The translations under genes and the position numbers were made by a program. DNA of 64,000 bases, from positions 806,001 through 870,000 of the forward strand of contig NZ_CP083692.1 in assembly GCF_020096995.1 (NCBI RefSeq). The letters are read 5' to 3'. Source of the stretch: Leucobacter sp. Psy1. GTDB lineage: Bacteria; Actinomycetota; Actinomycetes; Actinomycetales; Microbacteriaceae. Under the pieces are notes generated by a model that made no database searches, was not told the DNA's origin, and was given only the letters and a program-made list of their open reading frames with translations. Shown here one piece after another: positions 42,358-49,337 of this stretch (its first letter is position 1; each line of letters begins with the position of its first letter).

Positions 42358-43206
42358 ATGAAGCAGAAGATTCTCGGAGTCATCGCCGTCGGCGCCGTCC
42401 TCGCATTCACGGGCGGGTGCGCCAGTGCTGGGGGAGGGGAGACCGAAGATGGCGAGTTCTCGACGATCGTCGATGGCACTCTGACGGTCGGCCTGTCTCC
42501 GGATTTTCCACCCATGGAGTACATGGACGGAGAGACGCTCATCGGCAGCGACGTCGATCTGATCACCGCTGCGGCGGAGCGGATGGGCCTCGAGGTCGCG
42601 TTCGAGCATCAGAAGTTCGATCAGCTGATCAATTCGGTGCGCACGGATCGCGTCGACATCGTGATCTCCGGTATGTCCGACACCGTCGAGCGTCAGAAGA
42701 CGTTGGACTTCATCGACTACTACTCCTCTACGGGGCGCTTCTACACGCTGCCCGACCAGGCGAGCGAGTTCGGAGCGGAGACGGACGTGTGCGGGGCTGC
42801 TGTGGCGGTCAGCACGAAGACGGACTACTTCCCGGCCCTTCAACGGTTCAGCGCGGATGTCTGCGAGGCGGCCGACCTGCCTCCCGTGAACATCGTCGGT
42901 GCCGACTCGGGCGCCGCCGCACGCCTGCAGCTGGACCAGGGGCGTGCCGAGCTCGCGGTGCAGGGAGCGGAGAACCTGGCCTACTTCGAGCAGCAGGAAC
43001 CGGGGAAGTACGAGATCGTGCTCGACGTGCTGATCGACCAGCCCTTCGCCGCAGCGGTGAGAAAGGGCAATACGGAGCTCGCTGAAGCCGTTCGCGACGC
43101 GTTCCAGGAGCTCTACGACGATGGAACCACGGAAGAGATTCTGACCGAGTACGGGATCGAGCAGGGGCTGCGGGAGCCAGCGATCAACGAGGTCGGGAGT
43201 GAGTGA
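42358..43206 (+). CDS. Polar amino acid-type ABC transporter substrate-binding lipoprotein
   Basis: A 282-residue SBP_bac_3-family binding protein. The signal peptide ends in FTGGC, with Cys21 the lipid site. The ligand-binding core shows LTVGLSPDFPPMEYMDGETL, GSDVDLITAAAERMGLEVAF, then FDQLINSVRTDRVDIVISGM, the block that holds the alpha-amino acid backbone, and a second lobe with VCGAAVAVSTKTDYF. It has a clear ribosome site (GAAGGAAAG) before ATG 42358 and overlaps the following gene by eight bases. The ligand probably contains an amino acid moiety; the side-chain pocket is not readable from sequence alone. Confidence 0.92.
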   Translation: MKQKILGVIAVGAVLAFTGGCASAGGGETEDGEFSTIVDGTLTVGLSPDFPPMEYMDGETLIGSDVDLITAAAERMGLEVAFEHQKFDQLINSVRTDRVDIVISGMSDTVERQKTLDFIDYYSSTGRFYTLPDQASEFGAETDVCGAAVAVSTKTDYFPALQRFSADVCEAADLPPVNIVGADSGAAARLQLDQGRAELAVQGAENLAYFEQQEPGKYEIVLDVLIDQPFAAAVRKGNTELAEAVRDAFQELYDDGTTEEILTEYGIEQGLREPAINEVGSE

Positions 43207-44032
43207 CACCTCTCTGAAGACCCGGGCGGAGGAGTCTTCCGCCCGGGTCGTGCTCGCGTTCGACCTCGACGGGCCGACCGGCGCGGCCATGGTCGACGGC
43301 AGTATCTGGCGGCGCCCGGGCCACTTCACGCTCGGCGCGTACGGGCCGCATCGAGCGGTACCGCGCATCCTCGACGTGCTGCGTGATCGTGGCGTGCAGG
43401 CCACGTTCTTTACTCCAGCCTGGATCGTGCGCACCTGGCCGGAACTCTGCCGCCGAATCGTGGACGAGGGGCATGAACTGGCGGGTCATGGTGACCTGCA
43501 CGAATCGTTCTACGGCCGCAGTCGTGACGCTCAGGCCGGCATTCTGCGTCGGAGCCAGGAGACGTTTCGTCAGACACTCGGGCAGGCGGCCCTCGGGTTC
43601 CGCGCCCCGTCGGGTGATATCACCCGGGACACCCTCGAACTGCTGGTGGAGCACGGATACACCTACTCCAGCTCCCTGCGCAGTGGCGATCACCCCTTCG
43701 TCCACTCGGGTGTCCCGCTCGTCGAAATTCCCGCGAAGTCGCTGTTCGACGACTATTCCGTATTCGCCTACCATCGGGCGCCGCACTTCCCGATCGGCCT
43801 CGATCGGATCGCCCCGTACGCCCCCGTCTTCCGGAGCTGGATGGACGAGGTCGACGCGGCCGCGGAGGAGGGGGTCACGGTGGCGACGATCTGGCATCCG
43901 AAGGTGATCGGGACGCCGGGCCGGACGGTGCTGCTCGATGATTTCATCGGCGGACTCGTCGAGCGGAGCGATATCGAGATCATGCGCGCCGACGAGGTCG
44001 CGGCGAGTGCCGAGGAAGGGAGCGTGCGATGA
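43199..44032 (+). CDS. Polysaccharide deacetylase-fold hydrolase, first copy
   Basis: A 277-residue NodB-fold amidohydrolase. The metal triad is recognisable: Asp24 in AFDLDGPTG and His97/His101 in GHELAGHGDLHE. Further landmarks are LGAYGPHRAVPRILDVLRDR, GVQATFFTPAWIV and FRAPSGDITRDTLELLVEHG, with a long C-terminal arm ending HPKVIGTPGR. There is no signal peptide, so it is cytoplasmic and acts on a small molecule rather than a wall polymer, as do PuuE allantoinase and cyclic-imide hydrolases of this family. GTG 43199 overlaps the binding-protein stop, and its stop overlaps the second copy. Substrate unknown, but probably an amide or cyclic imide of the imported compound. Confidence 0.85.
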   Translation: MSDTSLKTRAEESSARVVLAFDLDGPTGAAMVDGSIWRRPGHFTLGAYGPHRAVPRILDVLRDRGVQATFFTPAWIVRTWPELCRRIVDEGHELAGHGDLHESFYGRSRDAQAGILRRSQETFRQTLGQAALGFRAPSGDITRDTLELLVEHGYTYSSSLRSGDHPFVHSGVPLVEIPAKSLFDDYSVFAYHRAPHFPIGLDRIAPYAPVFRSWMDEVDAAAEEGVTVATIWHPKVIGTPGRTVLLDDFIGGLVERSDIEIMRADEVAASAEEGSVR

Positions 44033-44892
44033 ACTGGCCGAATCACGCCGCATACGCGTTCGTCGTGACTATCGACGTCGACGGGGACCTGCCGCTCCTG
44101 GCGAAGCACCCCGGAAACGTCGAACGCATGAAGTCGCGATCGGCCGGCCTCTACGGGCCCGAGGTTGGCGTTCCTCGACTCCTCAGAGTGATGTCGGACC
44201 TCGGTATCGTCGCGCACTGGTTCACGCCTGGTGAGATCGCGCGACGCTATCCGCGCATGATCCGCGAGGTGCACGAGAGCGGTCAGCGGATCGGCGTGCA
44301 CGGCGACCGGCACCTCGATTTCGGTCGACTCGACTTCTCGGAGCAGGTGGAGGAGATAGTCGCGGGACGCGCGGCGATTCAGGAGATCATCGGCCAGGAG
44401 CCCCAGGGGTTCCGCACGCCGGCTGGGGAGTGGGCTCCAGGCTTTCCCGAAGCGATGGACCGTGCCGGGTTCACCTGGTCCTCATCTCTCGCCTCGGACG
44501 AGCTGCCGTTCCCGCTCACCGGGTCCGGTCTCATCGAGGTGCCGTTCCGCTACGAACTCGAGGACCAGCAGTACCTCGCGTACAACCTGGACCCGCCGTT
44601 CCCGCCTGGGTTGTCGCGAATCACTCCGCTGGAGTCGGTGGCCGACAACTGGTGGTGCGAGGTGCGCGGGGCCGAGCGGTTCGGAACCCTGGTGCATCTC
44701 CGGCTGAATGCTGAGGTCATGGGAACGCCAGGGCGGGCGCGCATGCTGCACCGATTCCTCGCGGAACTCGCGGGGCGCGGAACCGCCTGGTTCACCACGG
44801 GTGACGAAGTCGCCGCGCATTCCCGCAGTGCCGGAGCGGATCCCGACCATCCCTACGCGATGTTCATGAAGCTCGCCGCGGAGAACCGCTGA
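44029..44892 (+). CDS. Polysaccharide deacetylase-fold hydrolase, second copy
   Basis: A 287-residue paralogue of the preceding gene. The metal triad is Asp18 in VTIDVDGDLP and His91/His95 in IGVHGDRHLDF, with GLYGPEVGVPRLLRVMSDLG, GIVAHWFTPGEIARRYPRMI, FRTPAGEWAPGFPEAMDRAG and HLRLNAEVMGTPGRARMLHR. It lacks a signal peptide. The two copies share order of motifs but are clearly diverged in sequence, so they may act on successive or alternative substrates, or form a hetero-complex. ATG 44029 overlaps the stop of copy one (ATGA) and its stop overlaps the PrpD gene (TGATG). Confidence 0.85.
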   Translation: MNWPNHAAYAFVVTIDVDGDLPLLAKHPGNVERMKSRSAGLYGPEVGVPRLLRVMSDLGIVAHWFTPGEIARRYPRMIREVHESGQRIGVHGDRHLDFGRLDFSEQVEEIVAGRAAIQEIIGQEPQGFRTPAGEWAPGFPEAMDRAGFTWSSSLASDELPFPLTGSGLIEVPFRYELEDQQYLAYNLDPPFPPGLSRITPLESVADNWWCEVRGAERFGTLVHLRLNAEVMGTPGRARMLHRFLAELAGRGTAWFTTGDEVAAHSRSAGADPDHPYAMFMKLAAENR

Positions 44893-46232
44893 TGTCTCGC
44901 GCGCGTCGACTGGGTGCGTGGGTGAGCGGTCTTGACCGTGCAGACATTCCTCCGGACCTGATCGAGAAGCTGCGGAACCACTTCCTCGACACCGTCGGTG
45001 CGGCGATCGTCGGGGACGGGCGAGAGCCCGTACGGATCGCCTCCCGCGTGTTCTCGGCACCGGGGGAGACCCCGCTGCTCATCGACGGCGCACCGCGGCA
45101 CTTCGTCGATGCAGCGCGGGTGAACGCCGTCGCCGCGCACGCCGCGGAGATCGACGACACCGAGGGGTGCGACCATACGGGAGCCGTCGTCGTGCCGGTG
45201 CTGCTCGCCCTCTTGGAGGAGGTCAACTGCACGGGAGACGATCTGCTCGCCGCGATGGTTGCGGGCTACGAGGTGGGTCGACGCGTGCAGCAGGCGCTCG
45301 GCGGGTACGACGAGCACAACGGTGCCGGGTGGCACTCCACTGCTACGTGCGGCGTCTTCGCTGCTGCCGTTGCCGCGGCGCGGCTCATGCGTCTCGACGC
45401 TGCGCAGTGCAATGCCGCACTCGCTATCGCCGCGAGTTCGAGTGCTGGAAGCTGGGCATTCGCCGCCGACGGGTCGATGACTAAGCAGTTCCACGTCGCG
45501 GGGGCGGCGGGGAACGGTCTGCAGGCTGCACTGCTCGCTCGTGCCGGAGCGACCGGTCCTGAGGCCATCTTCGACGACATATGGGGTGGATACTTCGCAA
45601 CCCACGGCACGCCGCGGAGCAATCCTGACGCGCTCGCCGCAGGACTCGGCACCGAATGGCACGCAGAGCACTCCGCGATCAAGATGTATGCAGCCTGCCG
45701 TAGCGCTCACCCCGCGATCGACGGCGTGGTCGACCTCCTCAATAGCGGCGGCCCCGGCATCGACGACGTACGGCGGGTCGTTATCGAAGTCTCTCCCTTT
45801 CTCCGGCCGATGATCTGCCCGGAGAACCCCGGCTCCGTCGAGGCGGCCCGGATGAGCCTGCCGATTTCTCTGGCTCTGCTGTTCATGGGATCGCAGCTGG
45901 ACCCGGACGCGTACGCGGCGTTCGCCTCACCGCGGGTGGCGCGGATCACCGGTCGCATCCGCGTCGTCGAGACGGAGCGGCTCGACACCCGGCAGTCCGT
46001 TCGGGTGACGGTGCGCAGCGCCTCGCAGGAGTGGGTGGTCGAGCGCCGCTTCGCACGGGGCAGCGAGGGGGCGCCGTTCACCACGGAAGAGATTCGCGAC
46101 AAGTTCTGGCGCCTCGTAGTGCCGCGCATCGGTGAGCGTCAGGCGCGTCGAGCGATCGCATACGTCGATGCGCTGGGCGCGGATCCGGTGCCCACTTTTC
46201 CGGCCCTCCGGGAAACCGAGCCCGCGCAGTGA
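44892..46232 (+). CDS. MmgE/PrpD-family protein
   Basis: A 446-residue protein of the MmgE/PrpD family, whose known members include 2-methylcitrate dehydratase and itaconate- or aconitate-type dehydratases/decarboxylases. Landmarks are PPDLIEKLRNHFLDTVGAAI, VNAVAAHAAEIDDTEGCDHT, VVVPVLLALLEE, GWHSTATCGVFAAAVAAARL and AEHSAIKMYAACRSAHPAID. As last gene of the operon it may process the carboxylic acid released by the lyase or the hydrolases. It starts at ATG 44892 overlapping the preceding stop. The precise reaction cannot be told from sequence. Confidence 0.87.
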   Translation: MSRARRLGAWVSGLDRADIPPDLIEKLRNHFLDTVGAAIVGDGREPVRIASRVFSAPGETPLLIDGAPRHFVDAARVNAVAAHAAEIDDTEGCDHTGAVVVPVLLALLEEVNCTGDDLLAAMVAGYEVGRRVQQALGGYDEHNGAGWHSTATCGVFAAAVAAARLMRLDAAQCNAALAIAASSSAGSWAFAADGSMTKQFHVAGAAGNGLQAALLARAGATGPEAIFDDIWGGYFATHGTPRSNPDALAAGLGTEWHAEHSAIKMYAACRSAHPAIDGVVDLLNSGGPGIDDVRRVVIEVSPFLRPMICPENPGSVEAARMSLPISLALLFMGSQLDPDAYAAFASPRVARITGRIRVVETERLDTRQSVRVTVRSASQEWVVERRFARGSEGAPFTTEEIRDKFWRLVVPRIGERQARRAIAYVDALGADPVPTFPALRETEPAQ

Positions 46233-46258
46233 CCCGTTGGTTGCGGGTGCGATCCGAC

Positions 46259-47452
46259 TCAGCCCTCCGGATCGTTGAACGTCTCAGTGTCCTCGTTCCA
46301 ACCGGTCCAATCACCGAAATACAGCTTGCCGTCGTCCACCTCGACGCCGTCCCCGCCGATCTGAGGGGGATCGTTGGTTCCAGGAGCCTCGTGGGGTAGT
46401 GCATTGAGTGGGTCGTCCGCCAGCTCCTCGGAGTAGTCATTCTCCGCCTGGCTGACCGGTGCCTCAGCGATTCGGGGTGTCTCCGCGTCGGCCCGACCCT
46501 GCTCCTTCTTGCTTTCAGCATTGGGTGCATCGTTGTCGACAGACTGGGGGACTTCGGCGGGGCCGGCCGGCTCGGCGATCGGGGGAGGATCGAACAGGGG
46601 CTCGAGCGAGACCGTCACCGAGAATGAGGCGACGATGGTTGCCGACGTCGCGAGCGCCGGCACGAACTTCTCTTTCCACCCACGCGTCAGCGCGAGCAGC
46701 CCCGCCAGACTCAAGCCGACGGCCGTCGCTTGCTCGAGGAAGAGGCGGTAGCGCGACGGGCACGACTCGCACGTCTCCAGATGGCGCTCGGTGGCTTTCC
46801 GCGTTCGGGTGCCCCGCTTGCCCCAGCGGACCGTCCCGAAGTGTCGAACTGCCTTCGCGCAGTCGTGCGGAAGCGCTTCGACCGGGCGGTGCAGGCGCTC
46901 GATCCAAGCCTTACGCAGGCCCTCTCGTGCCCGCTTGAGCAGCACCGATGCGGCGTTCGGTGACAAACCCAGTTCCGAAGCGACATCCTGGACGGGGCGC
47001 TGCTCGACATCGACCGCGACAATGATCTCACGCCAGCGATCCGGTAGCTCCTGCAACGCGACCGCGGCCGCCCTCCGATCTTGCGCGTCGGTCAGTGCCT
47101 CGGCATGATCGGGTGCATCGTCGACCGCGAACTCTCCGAGGTCGTCGAGTGGACTGGTGCGGCGTTCCGCGTTCCAGTGCTTCACGAGTGCAGAATCGAT
47201 CGTCTTGAAGAGATACCCTCGAAACGATGCGGTCGGCCCGCCGCCGGAGCGCAGTGCCTGGAAGACCAGGGTGAAGGCCTCGGCCGTCGCGTCTTCGCCG
47301 GCTCGGGGGTCCTTCTTCAGCGCCCACCCCCGTGCACTGGCGTGGTGGCGGTCCCAAAGCACAGCGAGCGGCCAGGTGGCACCATCGCGAACGACGCCGC
47401 AGAGCTCCTCGTCGCTGAGCGTGCGTCCGGGATCCGGCGTTTCCCGCGTCAC
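46259..47452 (-). CDS. ECF sigma factor fused to zinc-finger anti-sigma-like, transmembrane and extracytoplasmic tail
   Basis: A 397-residue fusion. Residues about 15-90 are sigma region 2 (LAVLWDRHHASARGWALKKD, ATAEAFTLVFQALRSG, SFRGYLFKTIDSALVKHWNA) and about 130-185 region 4 (ALQELPDRWREIIVAVDVEQ, VQDVASELGLSPNAASVLLK). Then a zinc-finger-like motif HLETCESC near 225-232 matches the anti-sigma HxxxCxxC pattern, followed by two hydrophobic stretches (about 243-260 and 266-288) and an acidic, proline-rich C-terminus of about 110 residues, probably outside the cell. Sigma factor, its inhibitor and a sensor are thus one polypeptide. Its start overlaps the stop of the upstream surface-protein gene by four bases. 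Confidence 0.87.
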   Translation of the reverse strand: MTRETPDPGRTLSDEELCGVVRDGATWPLAVLWDRHHASARGWALKKDPRAGEDATAEAFTLVFQALRSGGGPTASFRGYLFKTIDSALVKHWNAERRTSPLDDLGEFAVDDAPDHAEALTDAQDRRAAAVALQELPDRWREIIVAVDVEQRPVQDVASELGLSPNAASVLLKRAREGLRKAWIERLHRPVEALPHDCAKAVRHFGTVRWGKRGTRTRKATERHLETCESCPSRYRLFLEQATAVGLSLAGLLALTRGWKEKFVPALATSATIVASFSVTVSLEPLFDPPPIAEPAGPAEVPQSVDNDAPNAESKKEQGRADAETPRIAEAPVSQAENDYSEELADDPLNALPHEAPGTNDPPQIGGDGVEVDDGKLYFGDWTGWNEDTETFNDPEG

Positions 47453-49032
47453 GCGTCAGTCCGCTGTGCGCGGCGCGAGCGGGCTCGGGCAACACCGATA
47501 TAGAGTCCGACGACCAGGAATGCGACGAGTCCCTGCAACGCCAGCACGGACTGGAATTCGCTGAGCGGGGATCCGGTGCGTAGATCGTCGATCCAGGCCG
47601 AGGCTGAGGTTCCCGACGGGGAGTCGATCGCGTTGGGGCCGGGTGCTCGCGCAGCTTCGGGTCGCCAGGTCGGCGCGGCAGCCCCCGCGCTGTCGCTCGC
47701 TGCCGACGGATCCGACGTGCGTGCGGGCCGTGCTCGATCCTGCTCTCTCAGGAGCGGTGATCCGATGGCCGGTGCCGAGTCGTGGCCGACGGTCGGACCT
47801 GTCGCCTTGGGCGCAGCGGGCACCGCTGTATTTTCGGTATGGCGTGCCGGCAGCTCGCGCTCGCGAATCCGTTCCGCTGCAGCGCGCTCCTCCTCCATAT
47901 CGACCGCGGGCGGTCCATCGCGATCCGGCGGGGTCGGGAGGTACTGTTCGCCGCGCGGTCCGAACGGATTCGGAGTGGCGTGCGGGCCGATCAGCATGAG
48001 GGTGCCGCTCCACCCGTTGACGCTCGCGCCGACGGCGCGCGCCGAGACCTGTGCTTCGATCCCGCTTGACGCATCCGCGCCCAGGTCGGGAACGACCCCC
48101 GTGAACTTCACCGTCGTCGCCTGACCCGGATCGATTGTCCGCTCGAGCTGTCGGGCGTCCCAGGCCGTACCGGAGAGGGACACGTGCACATTTTCCCAGG
48201 GATACTCGCTCGTGTTCGCGAAGTAGACAAAGGTCTCCATTGGCTCACCAGGCGAGGCCAGACCGTCTTCGTTCACATCATCGACGCGCGTTTTCACTTC
48301 GGGTTCGACGCTCACGAACGTACTGTCGGGGAGCTCGAACGTCGTCTGGTCGTTCTCGACATTCGGATCCGGTTCGACCCCAGTGACTGTTGCGAACCAG
48401 AGCGGCGGCCAGGCTTCAGTTTCTCCCGCCGGCTCGAAGGAGAACAGATACGTTTGCGTGCCCCCGGCGGGGAGAGTACCGCCCTGGCAGGCGAACCCAC
48501 CGTCGTCCCTCGCCACGCACTCCGGCCCCGCGGTCACGGTTCGGTCGGTGCCTGATTGCGGCGCGAAGACGAGCGTGTGCCCGGAGGAGATTCCGGGGCC
48601 CGCATTCCGGACGACGATCTCGACGGAAACCGGGGTCCCCGCACCGGTCCATCCGAGCATCGGGAGCACTTCCAGATCAGCGGTCGGAGCAGCCACCGGG
48701 CCGGTGTCGGCATCTGAGTCACCCTCAACCGCGGCATCCGAATCGGCACTTGCGTCGCCGCTGACGTTGGCACTTGCGTCGGCGCTGGCGTCAGTGCTGG
48801 CGTCGGCACTCGCTGCGGTCCCGGTTGCTGCGTCCGCGCTACCAGTGTCATCCGACGAATGGTCATCGTCGTCATGATCACCGTCGTGGTCGTGGTCGTG
48901 GTCGTGGTGATGATGTCCGTGCCTATTGGCGTTCTCGTCAAGCGCTTGCGGTGCAGCGAAACCCGGAGAGACCGGGGTGAGAGCGAAGAGCCCGAAGACG
49001 GCGACGCAGGCCCATAGAACCGTTCTTCTCAT
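47449..49032 (-). CDS. Secreted, membrane-anchored protein with His/Asp-rich metal-binding-like N-terminus
   Basis: A 527-residue protein I do not assign to a named family. A signal peptide (residues 1-27, ending GFAA) is followed by an extraordinary His/Asp run at about 38-60 (HGHHHHDHDHDHDGDHDDDD), then a Ser/Ala/Asp repeat at about 65-110. Residues about 113-350 contain two or three Ig-like beta domains of the DUF11 type (VSVEIVVRNAGPGISSGHTL; DGLASPGEPMETFVYFANTS). A Pro/Ala-rich stretch leads to a C-terminal transmembrane helix (LQGLVAFLVVGLYIGVARAR) with a basic stop-transfer tail. It is translationally coupled to the ECF fusion sigma gene. A role in metal binding or surface sensing is inferred. 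Confidence 0.8.
   Translation of the reverse strand: MRRTVLWACVAVFGLFALTPVSPGFAAPQALDENANRHGHHHHDHDHDHDGDHDDDDHSSDDTGSADAATGTAASADASTDASADASANVSGDASADSDAAVEGDSDADTGPVAAPTADLEVLPMLGWTGAGTPVSVEIVVRNAGPGISSGHTLVFAPQSGTDRTVTAGPECVARDDGGFACQGGTLPAGGTQTYLFSFEPAGETEAWPPLWFATVTGVEPDPNVENDQTTFELPDSTFVSVEPEVKTRVDDVNEDGLASPGEPMETFVYFANTSEYPWENVHVSLSGTAWDARQLERTIDPGQATTVKFTGVVPDLGADASSGIEAQVSARAVGASVNGWSGTLMLIGPHATPNPFGPRGEQYLPTPPDRDGPPAVDMEEERAAAERIRERELPARHTENTAVPAAPKATGPTVGHDSAPAIGSPLLREQDRARPARTSDPSAASDSAGAAAPTWRPEAARAPGPNAIDSPSGTSASAWIDDLRTGSPLSEFQSVLALQGLVAFLVVGLYIGVARARSRRAQRTDA
48703..48921. repeat. Coding low-complexity: His/Asp run and Ser/Ala/Asp repeats
   Basis: On the reverse strand, 48853-48921 encodes alternating His and Asp, and 48703-48840 encodes imperfect repeats of Ala-Asp-Ala-Ser type. 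These simple repeats sit just after the signal peptide of the surface protein and may vary in length between strains. Confidence 0.75.
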
Positions 49033-49277
49033 CTATCACCACGTGTTGTCGCTGCTCGAGCTCGGACGACCGACACGCGCGTCCGAACTCCCTCTCCCGG
49101 GAGTCAGCATAAACACATTTCACCTGTGAAAGAAACAGATGCCTATCGTCCGCTGAAAACTCCCTTGACCGGGCCGTTCATCACTATCTAGGAGTCAAAA
49201 CACCCCAGTAGTTGAGCGTGTTCAGGCGAAGATATGACGCGGTTCAGAGGTCTTTATTTTCGTGGCCGTCACTACGA
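49033..49277. other. Gene-free gap upstream of the surface protein/sigma operon
   Basis: The 305-base gap between two same-strand genes (49033-49337) holds no open frame with coding character. It contains CTCCCGGGAG (49094-49103), the palindrome at 49118-49131, a T/A-rich stretch around 49111-49240 likely to hold the operon promoter, and at its far end the terminator of the next gene (49278-49327). Confidence 0.6.
49118..49131. promoter_or_regulatory. Perfect palindrome TTTCACCTGTGAAA
   Basis: Arms TTTCAC and GTGAAA around CT lie about 90 bases upstream of the surface-protein start, beside an A+T-rich stretch. A regulator binding site for the sigma operon is plausible. The regulator is not known. 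Confidence 0.45.
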
Positions 49278-49327
49278 CGCACGGGGGCCCGTGACCCGGC
49301 GCTTGCCGAACCACGGGCCCCCGTGCG
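49278..49327. terminator. Strong hairpin after the wall-anchored protein gene
   Basis: A perfect 16-bp stem, CGCACGGGGGCCCGTG at 49278-49293 and its complement at 49312-49327, begins ten bases after the stop of the wall-anchored protein (reverse strand). It is the best terminator in this region although no long T-run follows. Confidence 0.8.
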
Positions 49328-49337
49328 GTGCGAACGG

